Shown one piece after another: positions 1 to 9,005 of a DNA stretch of 58,080 bases. Positions within the stretch are counted from its first letter, which is position 1, and each line of letters begins with the position of its first letter. A model generated the notes under the pieces. It saw only the letters and a list, made by a program, of their open reading frames with translations, ran no database searches and was not told where the DNA came from. The DNA comes from Duganella radicis (GTDB lineage Bacteria; Pseudomonadota; Gammaproteobacteria; Burkholderiales; Burkholderiaceae_D): NCBI RefSeq assembly GCF_009720825.1, contig NZ_WNKY01000038.1, positions 1-58,080 on the forward strand. Direction: 5' to 3'. Both the position numbers and the translations under genes were made by a program.

Positions 1-62
1 TCCTCTGGTTGAGTTGAGTCTTCGCAAACCCAAATTTACCTTAAGAATCACAATGGCCGCCC

Positions 63-737
63 TCAAGCTGCCTTCCTAAACGCCGATTCCGGCGAAGTCT
101 TCATACACCACGTCGTGGGACACAATCCCACATCGACATCCTGCGACCATTTCGGCGTGCCGACCACAATCAGATTATCGGGATCGGCAGCGCGAATGGC
201 GGCGATGACTTTTTCAGCATACGGCTTGATAGTGCCGCTCCACGAGACATCCAGCGGCTCATTATAAATTTCGTAGATGACGTTCGGCGTGCCGCCATAT
301 TTGCGCGCCATCGCCGTGAAAAACGCAACCGCCTGGTCAGGGTATTGCTCGGCATGATGCGAATGCCAGTCGATGATCACGTAGATGCCGTTGGCGATGG
401 CGGCGTCCACCACGGTTTCAACGCGCGCCCGGTTGGCCACATCCTCAAGCAAGCCACCGCCTTCATCGACGCCCATCGCGGCGCGCACCACCGAAGCGTG
501 CCAGCCGGTGGCAAAAGTCTTCACCGCCTCCGCGTTATAAAAACGCTCCTGCCCCCAGCCCGTATTCGACCAGAAGAAGCTCGGCCCGGCCAGGGCCACC
601 TGTTTGCCATGCTGGTCCACCAGTTGCGAACCTTCGATCCGCAACGCGCCGTGTGTTTGTACGGGCGTGAGATTGGAATGCCCATCGGTGGCCGCGCCAA
701 GTTCCACGGCCAGCGCCAATGCAGCGATCGATATCAT
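63..737 (-). pseudogene. Truncated GH5 family endoglucanase-like gene
   Basis: The 224-residue product begins with a short signal-peptide-like segment and continues as a glycoside hydrolase family 5 fold: 'LRIEGSQLVDQHGKQVAL', 'YVIIDWHSHHAEQYP', and 'VIYEIYNEPLDVSW' carrying the acid/base glutamate of the NEP motif. Homology stops after 'GTPKWSQDVDV'. About 14 unrelated residues follow before a stop. The beta-strands carrying the second catalytic glutamate (the nucleophile) are absent, and catalytic domains of this family are normally roughly 300 residues. A good GGGAG ribosome site precedes the ATG. The downstream DNA (1-62) is AT-richer and does not restore the fold in any frame I read. I infer a gene broken by deletion or rearrangement and probably inactive as a glycosidase. 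Confidence 0.75.
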
Positions 738-924
738 CGTGGTCTCCCTGTTTTGTTAGCATCTTAAATAACGCCTTGGTCAACGGCGGCGCCCTTCGGC
801 GCAGGCCAGCGCGTGGTTGGCTTTGCGCTCTTGGATCACTGGCGCACACCAGTGGCAATAAAGTTTTGAATTCGCGGGCAAACAACGGTATCGTGCCTCC
901 TATGTTCAACCACGCCAGAATAGC

Positions 925-1596
925 ATGTTGCCGATAGCCAAAATGCGCACTTTGTCACCCACGCCGCCGGACGCGGATCTGCTGGAGCGCTGGCTGCGCG
1001 CACGGTCGGTCGTGCGCAATCTGCCGCAGCCAGTGCCGGATCGCGGCGGACTGCGTGTGGACACGGGCATGCCGCAGGAACTGCGCCGCTATGTGTTTGC
1101 CGGCCCGTCGCCCGGCATCACCGAGCTGGCGCGGGAAATCGATGAGCCCTACATCTTCATCAAGATGTGCGGCGGCGCGGCGTTGCTGGAGTCGCTGGTC
1201 ACGCCGAAGTGGCAGCTGCAACCGCCCGGCTATCTGATGACCAAGGAGCCCGGACGCAATCCGATACCGTCGCTGCCGCCGGGCTACTGGCTGCAAGTGC
1301 AAACCGAAGCCTCCGTCACCACCGCCCGTATTTTCACCGAAGACGACACACTGGCCGCCAGCGGCTACGCGGTGGAACATGAGGGCGTATTTGTGTTCGA
1401 CCGCATCGCCACCGCGCCGGCACATCAGCATCAGGGACTGGGTGCGGCCATCGTGGCGGCGTTGGGAACGGCGCAGCGGTCGCAAGCCGCGCAACGCGTG
1501 CTGGTGGCGACCCAGGCCGGCCGCGCACTGTATTCAACCCTGGGTTGGAGCGTGCACTCGCACTACTCCACGGTGACGATCAAACCACCTTTTTGA
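925..1596 (+). CDS. GNAT family N-acetyltransferase
   Basis: This 223-residue protein has a C-terminal GNAT fold. 'FDRIATAPAHQHQGLGAAI' (about residues 155-173) matches motif A, with the Q-x-x-G-x-G/A acetyl-CoA pyrophosphate loop, and 'YSTLGWSVHSHYSTV' matches the terminal motif B region. The first 90 residues form an extra N-terminal segment typical of uncharacterised soluble GNATs. The substrate cannot be predicted. The start is uncertain: ATG at 925 and ATG at 943 (MRTLSPTP) are both possible and neither has a strong ribosome site. Its last 17 bases overlap the 3' end of the convergent phnA-like gene. Confidence 0.8.
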   Translation: MLPIAKMRTLSPTPPDADLLERWLRARSVVRNLPQPVPDRGGLRVDTGMPQELRRYVFAGPSPGITELAREIDEPYIFIKMCGGAALLESLVTPKWQLQPPGYLMTKEPGRNPIPSLPPGYWLQVQTEASVTTARIFTEDDTLAASGYAVEHEGVFVFDRIATAPAHQHQGLGAAIVAALGTAQRSQAAQRVLVATQAGRALYSTLGWSVHSHYSTVTIKPPF

Positions 1597-1924
1597 CAAA
1601 TTCCGTCTTCAGACTCATGGCACCGAAGCCGTCGATCTTGCAGTCGATATCGTGATCGGCATCGACCAGTCGGATGTTCTTCACCTTGGTGCCAACCTTC
1701 ACCACACCGCCGCCACCTTTCAATTTCAGATCCTTGATGACGGTGACGGTATCGCCATCCTGAAGCAGATTGCCAACCGCATCGCGATATACGCGCGCGC
1801 CTTCATCCGCCGCTTCGGCAGCGCCGGCAGTCCACTCGTGCGCGCACTCCGGACATACCAGATTGGCGCCGTCTTCGTAGGTGTATTCGGAACTGCATTT
1901 GGGGCATGGTGGCAAGGCGCTCAT
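1580..1924 (-). CDS. phnA: PhnA/YjdM zinc-ribbon domain protein
   Basis: The 114-residue product is a typical small PhnA (YjdM) protein. An N-terminal zinc ribbon (CPKCSSEYTYEDG...CPECAHEW) is followed by the PhnA C-terminal domain 'DAVGNLLQDGDTVTVIKDLK' and 'GTKVKNIRLVDADHDIDCKI'. Despite its name the family is not part of the C-P lyase phosphonate pathway and its cellular role is poorly defined. No phosphonate genes are nearby. The gene stands alone between a convergent acetyltransferase and the end of the kinase operon (35-base gap). Confidence 0.9.
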   Translation of the reverse strand: MSALPPCPKCSSEYTYEDGANLVCPECAHEWTAGAAEAADEGARVYRDAVGNLLQDGDTVTVIKDLKLKGGGGVVKVGTKVKNIRLVDADHDIDCKIDGFGAMSLKTEFVKKVV

Positions 1925-1959
1925 AGGGAATCCTGATTTTCAAAGGCCAACAGTATACC

Positions 1960-4251
1960 TTATGCCAGCTTGCGTGCGACGCGAAAGCCGACGATGTCAT
2001 TCGCCAGCACCGCCGAAAAGCCGTTGCGCACCGCCGACCGCAGGTAGCGCGGGTTGTACAGCCACGAGCCGCCGCGCAACACGCGCCGCACAGGATCGCC
2101 GCCCTCTTCCCACGCGCTGCCATCGACCGGCGCGCCGACGTAGTTATCGTGCACCACGTCCTGCGTCCACTCCCACACATTGCCATGCATGTCGAACAGC
2201 CCCCACGGATTGGGCTGGTACGCCCCTACCTTGCTGGTGCCCTGCACATATGCGCCGCGCTGGCCGCCATTGTAGGTGTAGTGACCATCGTAGTTGGCCT
2301 GCTCGGTGCTGATGGTGTCGCCGAAGCTGAAGGCGGTCTTGGTGCCGGCGCGGCAGGCATACTCCCATTCCGCCTCGGTCGGCAGTCGATACAGATGGCC
2401 GGTTTTCTCCGACAGCCAGCGCAGGTAAAGCTGCGCATCCATCCAGCTGACGCCCACCACCGGATGCTCGTCGGTCTGCGCGAAGCCGGGAGCGCGCCAG
2501 TCAGTATCGGACTGCGATTCCCAGCCGGTGTCCTTGACGAAGCGGCGCCACTGCGCCACCGTGACCGGATAGCGACCCAGCGCAAACGAATGCTCAATGC
2601 CCACCCAGCGCTGCGGCAATTCGCGTTCCAGCCAGTTTTTCTGCGCGCCAGCCTTGATGGCCGTCGCCTGCTCATGTTCGTGAGAGCCCATCTGGAAGCG
2701 GCCGGTCGGGATCAGCACCAGATCCGGGCCATTGCCCGAGCCATCAAGGAAACGGTCGCGCAGCACGCCGCTGGCATCGGCCACCGGCGCATTGGCCGTC
2801 AGCACCGCCAGTTCAGCCGCGTGACGCTCGGCCTGCTGCTTGCGATGCCGTTCCTGTTCCTGCCGATACGCGACTTCCGCCTTCAGCTGCGCGGCCTTGC
2901 GCTGCTGCTCTTCGCGCTCCTCGCGCGCTTTTTTCGCATCGGCTTCGCGGCGCGCCAGCAACTGCTCGCGCAGCACCTGCTTGCGCGCCTGCGCCGCAGC
3001 TTCCGCTTCGGCGCGCTGCTTAGCCTCCAGCGCGCGCCGCTGCTGCTCCAGCCGCTGCTTTTCGACTGCGGCCGCTTGTGCTTCGGCCTGGCGGCGTGCC
3101 GCCAGTTCGGCCACCATCGCCTTGCGTTTTTCTTCATCAACGCGCGCCTGCTCCGCTTGCGCCGCCTGCTCTTTCTTGCGCTGCTGCTCGCGGGCTTCAC
3201 GCTCGCGCGCCGCTTGCTCGGCCTGTGCCGCCAGTTCCGCCTCGGTCGGACCGGCCGCGCGGCCTAGTGCCGCCAGCAACTCGTTCACCGATGCCGGACG
3301 ACGCTCCTGCAAGTACGCAAAGCCATCTTGCAGCACCTTCCATTGGCGTTCATTCAGGCCGCGCGGCGGCGATGGATGAAAATCCGCCGGCCGCATATCG
3401 TCGAACGGCATGCGGCCTTCCAGCAGCTGGTAGATCATTACCGCCACCGCGTACACGTCCAGCCTGGGCGCCGGCTGCCGTTGATGCGTGCCGGATTCCG
3501 GCGCGCGGTAGCCGGCGGTGCCGGCGTTCGGCGTCTGCAAACCGAGACTACTGCCGGCGCTGCGTGCGCGCGAGGCGATGCCGAAGTCCAGCAGCTTGAT
3601 TTCGCCGCGCTGGGTCAGGAATACGTTGCCCGGCTTGAGATCCCGGTGCACCAGCTTGTGCTTGTCCCACGCGTATTGCAGCGCCTCGCCCACCGGCGAC
3701 AGCAGCTTGAGCACCGCCTCCAGCGTCAGCTGCCCCTGCTCGGCCAGATAGGCATCCAGATCCTGACCTTCCAGATACTCCATGATGATGAAGTAGCTGG
3801 AGGTGGCCGGGTCCTGCGCCCATTCATACACCCGCACGATGTTTTCATGCGCCAGCTTGCGCGCCTGCGTGGCTTCCTCGATCAGCAGCTTGGCGTGGGT
3901 GGCGCTTTGCGTCAGCTGCGGCGGCAGAATTTTCAGCGCCACCTGGTCGCTGTGACCCAGTTCCGCGTGCGTGGCCAGATCGGTCGCCAGCCACACCTGT
4001 CCCATGCCGCCCATGCCGATCAAACGCTCCAGCCGGTAGCGGCGGTTTTGCGGGCCGATCTCCTGCCCGCCCATCAATCCCAGCTCGGTGCCCTGGCGCT
4101 GCGGCAGAGCGACAGGCGCGGCGCTGCCTCCCGGCGGCGCGTATTCCGCGTCGAGGATGGCGTTCTTGCGACGGTCGAACTCCTGGAGACTCAACAAACC
4201 GTCATCATGTAAGGCCCGCAATTCGCGGATCTTGTCTCTTGCTGTCTGCAT
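1960..4251 (-). CDS. Ser/Thr protein kinase fused to FGE (SUMF1)-type domain
   Basis: The product of 763 residues has four parts. An N-terminal SHOCT-like helix pair (about 1-35, 'LRALHDDGLLSLQEFDRRK') leads into a Hanks-type kinase domain with glycine loop GMGGMGQV, ATP lysine in VALKIL, HRDLKPGN catalytic loop and DFGIA metal motif. A long Ala/Glu/Arg/Gln coiled coil follows. The C-terminus is a formylglycine-generating-enzyme-like domain (MGSHEHEQ, RLPTEAEWEYACRAG, GNVWEWTQD, RVLRGGSW). In the last motif the cysteines used by true formylglycine synthases are replaced ('LRGGSWLYNPRYLRSAV'), so that chemistry is unlikely and a binding role is inferred. ATG at 4251 is chosen because GTAGGA lies just upstream; a start at 4287 is also open. 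It is the last gene of the seven-gene operon, 5 bases after the SPFH-like gene. Confidence 0.9.
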   Translation of the reverse strand: MQTARDKIRELRALHDDGLLSLQEFDRRKNAILDAEYAPPGGSAAPVALPQRQGTELGLMGGQEIGPQNRRYRLERLIGMGGMGQVWLATDLATHAELGHSDQVALKILPPQLTQSATHAKLLIEEATQARKLAHENIVRVYEWAQDPATSSYFIIMEYLEGQDLDAYLAEQGQLTLEAVLKLLSPVGEALQYAWDKHKLVHRDLKPGNVFLTQRGEIKLLDFGIASRARSAGSSLGLQTPNAGTAGYRAPESGTHQRQPAPRLDVYAVAVMIYQLLEGRMPFDDMRPADFHPSPPRGLNERQWKVLQDGFAYLQERRPASVNELLAALGRAAGPTEAELAAQAEQAAREREAREQQRKKEQAAQAEQARVDEEKRKAMVAELAARRQAEAQAAAVEKQRLEQQRRALEAKQRAEAEAAAQARKQVLREQLLARREADAKKAREEREEQQRKAAQLKAEVAYRQEQERHRKQQAERHAAELAVLTANAPVADASGVLRDRFLDGSGNGPDLVLIPTGRFQMGSHEHEQATAIKAGAQKNWLERELPQRWVGIEHSFALGRYPVTVAQWRRFVKDTGWESQSDTDWRAPGFAQTDEHPVVGVSWMDAQLYLRWLSEKTGHLYRLPTEAEWEYACRAGTKTAFSFGDTISTEQANYDGHYTYNGGQRGAYVQGTSKVGAYQPNPWGLFDMHGNVWEWTQDVVHDNYVGAPVDGSAWEEGGDPVRRVLRGGSWLYNPRYLRSAVRNGFSAVLANDIVGFRVARKLA

Positions 4252-4256
4252 TATTC

Positions 4257-6431
4257 CTACGTCACAGGTGCGCCGCATTCGGCGCAAAATTTATCATGGG
4301 CACGCGCAGCCGGGACCACATGCCCGTTGGCGCAACGGCGCGTATGAACAGCGGCGGCGTTCTGGGTGTTGAGCAGATCGACCTGATAGCGGCGGTCCTT
4401 GTCCAGCTCCGCGTCGCGGTGCGCGCGCTCTTCCAGCACGCGTTCATAGGCCATGCGCGCCGCTTCCGCCGGCGACACGCCATGTTCGGCGGCCACCACC
4501 TGCGCCAGCGCCTGTATCTGTTCCGGCGACATGCCGCCCTGGATTTGCAGCTTCATGATCTGCGCCACCGCTTCCACGTTGGACGGCGCGGCCACCGCGG
4601 CAATCGCCATGTCGCTCAGGCGGTTGATGGTTTCCATGCGGCGGATCTCGTGATCCTGCGTCGACTGCTGAATGCTGAAAGCCGCCGCGCGTTCCTGCTC
4701 GAATCTGCGCAGCTCGTGCTGCCATGCGGCTTCCTGCTCCTTCTGCTTGAGGATCAGGCGCTGCTCGTCCACCGCCAGCTGGTCCAGCATGGCCTGCTTG
4801 TTGTTGGCCTGGTTCTGGCGTGCGTGGATACCATCCGCTTCGATGGTGCGCAGCAGTTTTTCATACTGGGCGACGGCGTCGGCTTGCGCGCCGGTGCGTT
4901 TGAGGTCTTCGATCTTCTGATTGATCTCCGCCACTTGCACGGCGTTGGCGGCGTCCTTGACGACATCCTCGCGCAGCAGTTCGCGTTGGCGCGCCAGCGC
5001 CAGCTGGTCTTCCCACTCCTGCACGCGCTCCGCCTCGCGCCGGCGAGCGGCGTTGGCCATGGTCATGCCCTGAATGCGGGCGGCGTGGGCTTCCGCTTCA
5101 ATTTGCAGCTCGCGCGCTTTCTCGTCCTTCTCACGCTGGCGCAGGGCCGCCAGTTCGCTGCGGCGGTGCGATTCGTCCTCAATCAACTGCGCCTGGGCGA
5201 TCTGGCTTTCGATCGCCTGCTGGCGCAGCTGGTGTGACAGGCGTTGCTGCGCCAACTGGCGCTGTTCGGCGGCGGTCTGCTGCAAGACCTCCAGTTCGGT
5301 GCGCATGCGAATCTGCGCCAGATGGCGCACATGCTCCCAATCGGCCTGCTCGCCGACGCGGTGCGCCTTGTTGCGCGCCAGTTCGTGCTCCAGATCCGCC
5401 AGCACGGTGCCGGCGCCTTTGTCCAGCGCTACCTTGCGGGTCTTGGATTCCATCACCCGGCTGTACAGCTCCACTTCGCGCGCGCGGATGGCTTGCACAC
5501 GTTCGGCCTCTTTCAGCGACAGTTCGGCCTTGTTGATGCTGGCGTCCTGGCGCAGTTCGGCACGGCGGAACTCCGAGTGCATTTTCTGCTCTTCGCGCCA
5601 GATGGCCTGCCATTCTTCTTCGTTGTAGATTTCGTCCAGCTGCTTGACGTGTTCCAGCTGCACATGGCGCTCGTCCGCCACAAGCCACATGGTGCCCACG
5701 CGCTCGCGGTTGTGATCGAATTTGTCGTGACGCAGCGCGGCGGTTTCCACGCCGTCCGCCGCCAGGCCGTAAGTGACCAGGCGGATTTTCAAAGCGGCTT
5801 GCAGGCGTTCGTTCAGTTGCAGTCGCAGGTCGGCATTGCCGGCCATCTCGCGGATCGAGCGGCTGCCGACGAATTCCGCCGCCAGCTGGCGCACCGACGG
5901 TTCCAGTAACTCGTGCAGATGCAGGGTGCTGACCACGCCCGGCACGGTCATGAAGTGCTGGGCGAAGGCCGGCACGTTTTCGATCCGGACCGAGATGGTG
6001 AAGCGTGCCGATATCTTCAGGTGCTCGGCGGTGTGCAGGTCGCTGAATGAGAACTCGACCGGCAATGGCAGGCTGCGGGTGATCAGGATTTCGGCATTCT
6101 GGTTGCGCAGCAGATGGTTCAGGCGCGTGAAGAAGCCTTCGATTTCGTATTCGCCCTGCGGCACTTCGGTGGCTTTGTCGGCTTGCAGGATGTAGGCGCG
6201 GGTGGTGGCCGGCACGCGCAACGTCTTGGTGAAGATGCCGGACAGCGTGCTGACGCCGAAGTACACGGCCAGCTCGTTATCGCCGGGTATCCAGCGGTTG
6301 TCGCGCAGGACTGGTTCGCTGCGCGGCGCGCCCAGCGTCAGGCCGCAGTGCTTGCAGTAGCCCGACTGGTCGCCGTTTTTGTGCTCGCACCGCGGGCATT
6401 TAACGCCGCCAAAACCAAACATTTGGAACAT
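4257..6431 (-). CDS. SPFH/Band 7-like coiled-coil protein with two zinc ribbons
   Basis: The 724-residue product opens with a zinc ribbon (Cys12, Cys15, Cys26, Cys29). It is followed by an SPFH/Band 7-like region (about 45-230; 'LKISARFTISVRIENVPAF' and 'LLEPSVRQLAAEFVGSRSI' resemble the membrane-scaffold fold). About 330 residues of charged coiled coil rich in Gln, Glu, Arg and Ala come next, and the end is a second zinc ribbon (CANGHVVP...KFCAECGAPV). There is no clear transmembrane segment, so it is probably a cytoplasmic or peripheral scaffold. SPFH proteins commonly oligomerise and organise proteases or other partners. Here it sits between a Lon/S16-like protein and the kinase in one operon, which fits a scaffold role, but this is inference. 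Confidence 0.75.
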   Translation of the reverse strand: MFQMFGFGGVKCPRCEHKNGDQSGYCKHCGLTLGAPRSEPVLRDNRWIPGDNELAVYFGVSTLSGIFTKTLRVPATTRAYILQADKATEVPQGEYEIEGFFTRLNHLLRNQNAEILITRSLPLPVEFSFSDLHTAEHLKISARFTISVRIENVPAFAQHFMTVPGVVSTLHLHELLEPSVRQLAAEFVGSRSIREMAGNADLRLQLNERLQAALKIRLVTYGLAADGVETAALRHDKFDHNRERVGTMWLVADERHVQLEHVKQLDEIYNEEEWQAIWREEQKMHSEFRRAELRQDASINKAELSLKEAERVQAIRAREVELYSRVMESKTRKVALDKGAGTVLADLEHELARNKAHRVGEQADWEHVRHLAQIRMRTELEVLQQTAAEQRQLAQQRLSHQLRQQAIESQIAQAQLIEDESHRRSELAALRQREKDEKARELQIEAEAHAARIQGMTMANAARRREAERVQEWEDQLALARQRELLREDVVKDAANAVQVAEINQKIEDLKRTGAQADAVAQYEKLLRTIEADGIHARQNQANNKQAMLDQLAVDEQRLILKQKEQEAAWQHELRRFEQERAAAFSIQQSTQDHEIRRMETINRLSDMAIAAVAAPSNVEAVAQIMKLQIQGGMSPEQIQALAQVVAAEHGVSPAEAARMAYERVLEERAHRDAELDKDRRYQVDLLNTQNAAAVHTRRCANGHVVPAARAHDKFCAECGAPVT

Positions 6432-6519
6432 GTCAGACTCCTTCTACGATTCATCTCTCTGGCTGCCCTGCGAATTGCCGATTTTAGCAGGGCGCGCCCG
6501 GTTTGCTTCCAGCGCACGT

Positions 6520-7659
6520 TTAAATCATGCCAATCTTGTCAATACAGGCAAGACTTGCGCCTTTCTGGCGTAGTCCGGCGGCGTATCCGGGCGGTAGCTG
6601 GTCTTGCCAATCTTTGGGCAGGAGCACGCGGTCGCCGTGGTTGACTTGATTGAGTATTAATTCCAGCTTGGGCTCGCGCCCCTCTACCGTGTCGACGCGG
6701 CCGGCGTGCCAGGCGGTTGAGCTGCCGGTGGCGATGATGCGGCCGCGCGGGACGAACTCCCGGCCGCGTGCGAGGCGGTCGGCCATCACCAGCGCCAGTT
6801 GATAGGAGCCGCCCTGGAAGCGCGGCTGGCCGAAGCGGACCACGGTGCGCCAGCGGTTCAGGCCTTTGCCGTCGAAGTGGCGGGCGGCGGTGAGCGTTTG
6901 CCGGACTTCCTGCTGAGCGGCCAGGTCGAGGCCTGGAGCGGCGATGCCGTCTTCTTCGCTGGCCGCCGGGACGTCCAGCGGGAAGACGCTGACTTCCAGC
7001 CAGCCGAGGCTATCGTTGATGCCGCCGCTGTGCAGAGGGAACCAGGTGCGGACGGTGGAAACGGCGGACGACAGGTCGGCGTGGCCGCTCAGGGCGCCGA
7101 GATGGGTGATGTGCAGCGCGCCCTCGCCCTGCCCGATGTCCTTGGCCGCCTCTGCGTCGGCGACGAAGCCTGCGCCGTGCGGTTCGGTGGCGATGCGGAC
7201 GGCGGTTGCACTCGTGGGCGCTGCGCCGGCGGCGAGCGTGGTCGTGGCGCTGGCGGCGGGCGCGGCGCTCACAACGCCGTCGACGCGGCCGAGGTGCCAG
7301 GCGTCGGAGCTGCCTTGGGCGCTGGTGTGCTGGCCCGGTGTGATCGGATGGAGGCCGCGCACCATGCGGTCGGCCAGCACGGCGGCCAGTTCCCAATCTC
7401 GCTCGCTGGCGGCGGGCGTGATGTCCATGCTGAGCACCACTTGGTCGCGGCTGTCCAGCCGGACCTCGGTGTGGCGCGCGAGGCGGACGATTTGCTGCAT
7501 GCGTTCTGCGATTGCAGGAGCGTTCGGCACGATACACTTCACGTCGGCCCGGTTGGCGCGTGGGCGGTGGCTGGCGGTGATGGTGAGGATGCGGCCGTCG
7601 GCCAGCATGCTGCGGCATTCGGCGTTGGTCGGCACGGCGGTGATAGAGATGGTGGTCAT
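6520..7659 (-). CDS. Protein with duplicated Lon/S16-like domain
   Basis: The start at 7659 (MTTISITAVP) overlaps the upstream stop in an ATGA arrangement, giving 379 residues; an upstream in-frame start (7761) is less likely. The protein contains an internal duplication. The first unit has 'WELAAVLADRMVRGLHP' then 'GSSDAWHLGRVD'. The second has 'GGSYQLALVMADRLARGR' then 'GSSTAWHAGRVD', followed by 'EGREPKLELIL' and 'GDRVLLPKDW'. The second copy resembles the proteolytic domain of Lon (S16): a serine where Lon has GPSAG, a lysine 46 residues later where Lon has its catalytic lysine (43 later), and the family's closing ILPK-type strand. The first copy lacks both residues. Active Ser-Lys protease is an inference; a structural homologue is also possible. 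Confidence 0.6.
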   Translation of the reverse strand: MTTISITAVPTNAECRSMLADGRILTITASHRPRANRADVKCIVPNAPAIAERMQQIVRLARHTEVRLDSRDQVVLSMDITPAASERDWELAAVLADRMVRGLHPITPGQHTSAQGSSDAWHLGRVDGVVSAAPAASATTTLAAGAAPTSATAVRIATEPHGAGFVADAEAAKDIGQGEGALHITHLGALSGHADLSSAVSTVRTWFPLHSGGINDSLGWLEVSVFPLDVPAASEEDGIAAPGLDLAAQQEVRQTLTAARHFDGKGLNRWRTVVRFGQPRFQGGSYQLALVMADRLARGREFVPRGRIIATGSSTAWHAGRVDTVEGREPKLELILNQVNHGDRVLLPKDWQDQLPPGYAAGLRQKGASLACIDKIGMI

Positions 7660-9005
7660 AGCGATGGCTCCATGCGCGGGATGTGCGCGCTGCGGCGCAG
7701 CGACAGGCCGGTTTCCAGATTGGCGCAGATGCGGTCTGCCTCGTCCAGTAGCTGCGGCCACTGTTGCGGGTCTGCGAGCTGAAGGCGGGCCAGCAGGGAC
7801 CAGGCTTCGTCCAGCGCCACTTGTGCGATCAGTGTCTGGGTGGCGCGGCGGGCTTGATCAATGGCGGCCAGTGGCTGGTCTGGCGCGGACCATGCCAGCG
7901 AGGGCATGGTGTTGACGTTCAGCGCGGCCATGCCCAGGCGCAGCAGCAAAGCTTGATGCTGCTGGAAGACCGGCAGGCCTTCGGGCAGCGCCAGCAAACG
8001 CAGCTCGGCGCTCAAGGCCGGCAGCTCAAGGAACAGGCGCCGCAAGGCCCGCGCATCCTGCTCCGCCGTGCGCACGGACGGCGGCGCGGCGGCCGTGACG
8101 GGGCCACCGCGCGGCACAGCATCCGCAGCCTGCCCGGCAGAAGGAACGGCGGCAGCGGCGTGTCCACCCGGCCGCGCAGCGGTCGGCATAGAGTCCGACG
8201 TGCCATCCCCTTTCCCGACCGGAGCTGCGGCAGCAGCAACGTGCCCCGCCGCAGCGTTCACGGTCTGCCCGGCTGCTGAAGCCGCGGCCGGCGCGAGTCT
8301 TATCGGCGCGTTCGCGACGCCAGCAGCCGGTGCGTGTTCTATCCCAGCGTTCGCGGACTGCCCGGCCGGCGGCATCGCGGCGGGCGTTTGTTCCATCGCA
8401 GCGGCAACGGTATGCGCGGCGGCTTCTTGCTGGGCGCGGGTTTGGAGGATGGTGGCGTAGTCGATTTGCTCGCCCAGGTCCACCGGCACGCAATCGTCCA
8501 CCGTCACGCCGTAGCGCGAGTACATCAGCTGATTCAGGCCGGCGCGGAACGCGTGCCATTCTTCCAGCGTGGTGCACGGCGGCAGGTCCAGCGCCCCTTG
8601 CGCCAGCTCGGCCTGCAACGCCAGCTCCACCGACACGCCAAAATCCGCCACCATAAGGCGCCCCGCCGTCTCACTGTACAAAAACAAATCAAAGCGCTGC
8701 TGCGGCACGCGCGGATTGGCCGCGTCCACCACGAACCGCAACCGCAAGCCCCACTCCGGCGCGGCGGCGAACGGTATCAAGTCCACCGTGTACGGCCCCG
8801 GATGAAAACAGAACGCCATCTCGCCCTGCTCGCACAACACCTTCCCCGCCGCCATGCGGCGCGCATGGCCAGCCGCGTTGAACACCACTACCGTGCTTTG
8901 CGCAGGCGCGACATCCCCCGCTTCGAGCCGCAGCGCGATCAGAGTGGTGCCCAGACCACCGGTATCGGTGGCCTGCTTGCGGCGACGGCTGAATAATCCC
9001 ATCAT
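7656..9005 (-). CDS. Unrecognised operon protein with Ala/Pro-rich linker
   Basis: The 449 residues divide into a folded N-terminal part (about 1-195), an Ala/Pro/Gly-rich low-complexity linker (about 205-315, encoded near 8060-8390) and a helical C-terminal part (about 320-449) rich in Leu and Ala. The N-terminal part contains beta-rich stretches (GPYTVDLIPF, LRLRFVVDA, RFDLFLYSET) and then 'LNQLMYSRYGVTVDDCVP'. This is loosely reminiscent of the core of SPFH domains, but I cannot establish homology. No signal peptide or membrane segment is visible. It abuts the 199-residue gene upstream with no gap and overlaps the S16-like gene by 4 bases, so the three are probably translationally coupled. 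Confidence 0.7.
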   Translation of the reverse strand: MMGLFSRRRKQATDTGGLGTTLIALRLEAGDVAPAQSTVVVFNAAGHARRMAAGKVLCEQGEMAFCFHPGPYTVDLIPFAAAPEWGLRLRFVVDAANPRVPQQRFDLFLYSETAGRLMVADFGVSVELALQAELAQGALDLPPCTTLEEWHAFRAGLNQLMYSRYGVTVDDCVPVDLGEQIDYATILQTRAQQEAAAHTVAAAMEQTPAAMPPAGQSANAGIEHAPAAGVANAPIRLAPAAASAAGQTVNAAAGHVAAAAAPVGKGDGTSDSMPTAARPGGHAAAAVPSAGQAADAVPRGGPVTAAAPPSVRTAEQDARALRRLFLELPALSAELRLLALPEGLPVFQQHQALLLRLGMAALNVNTMPSLAWSAPDQPLAAIDQARRATQTLIAQVALDEAWSLLARLQLADPQQWPQLLDEADRICANLETGLSLRRSAHIPRMEPSL

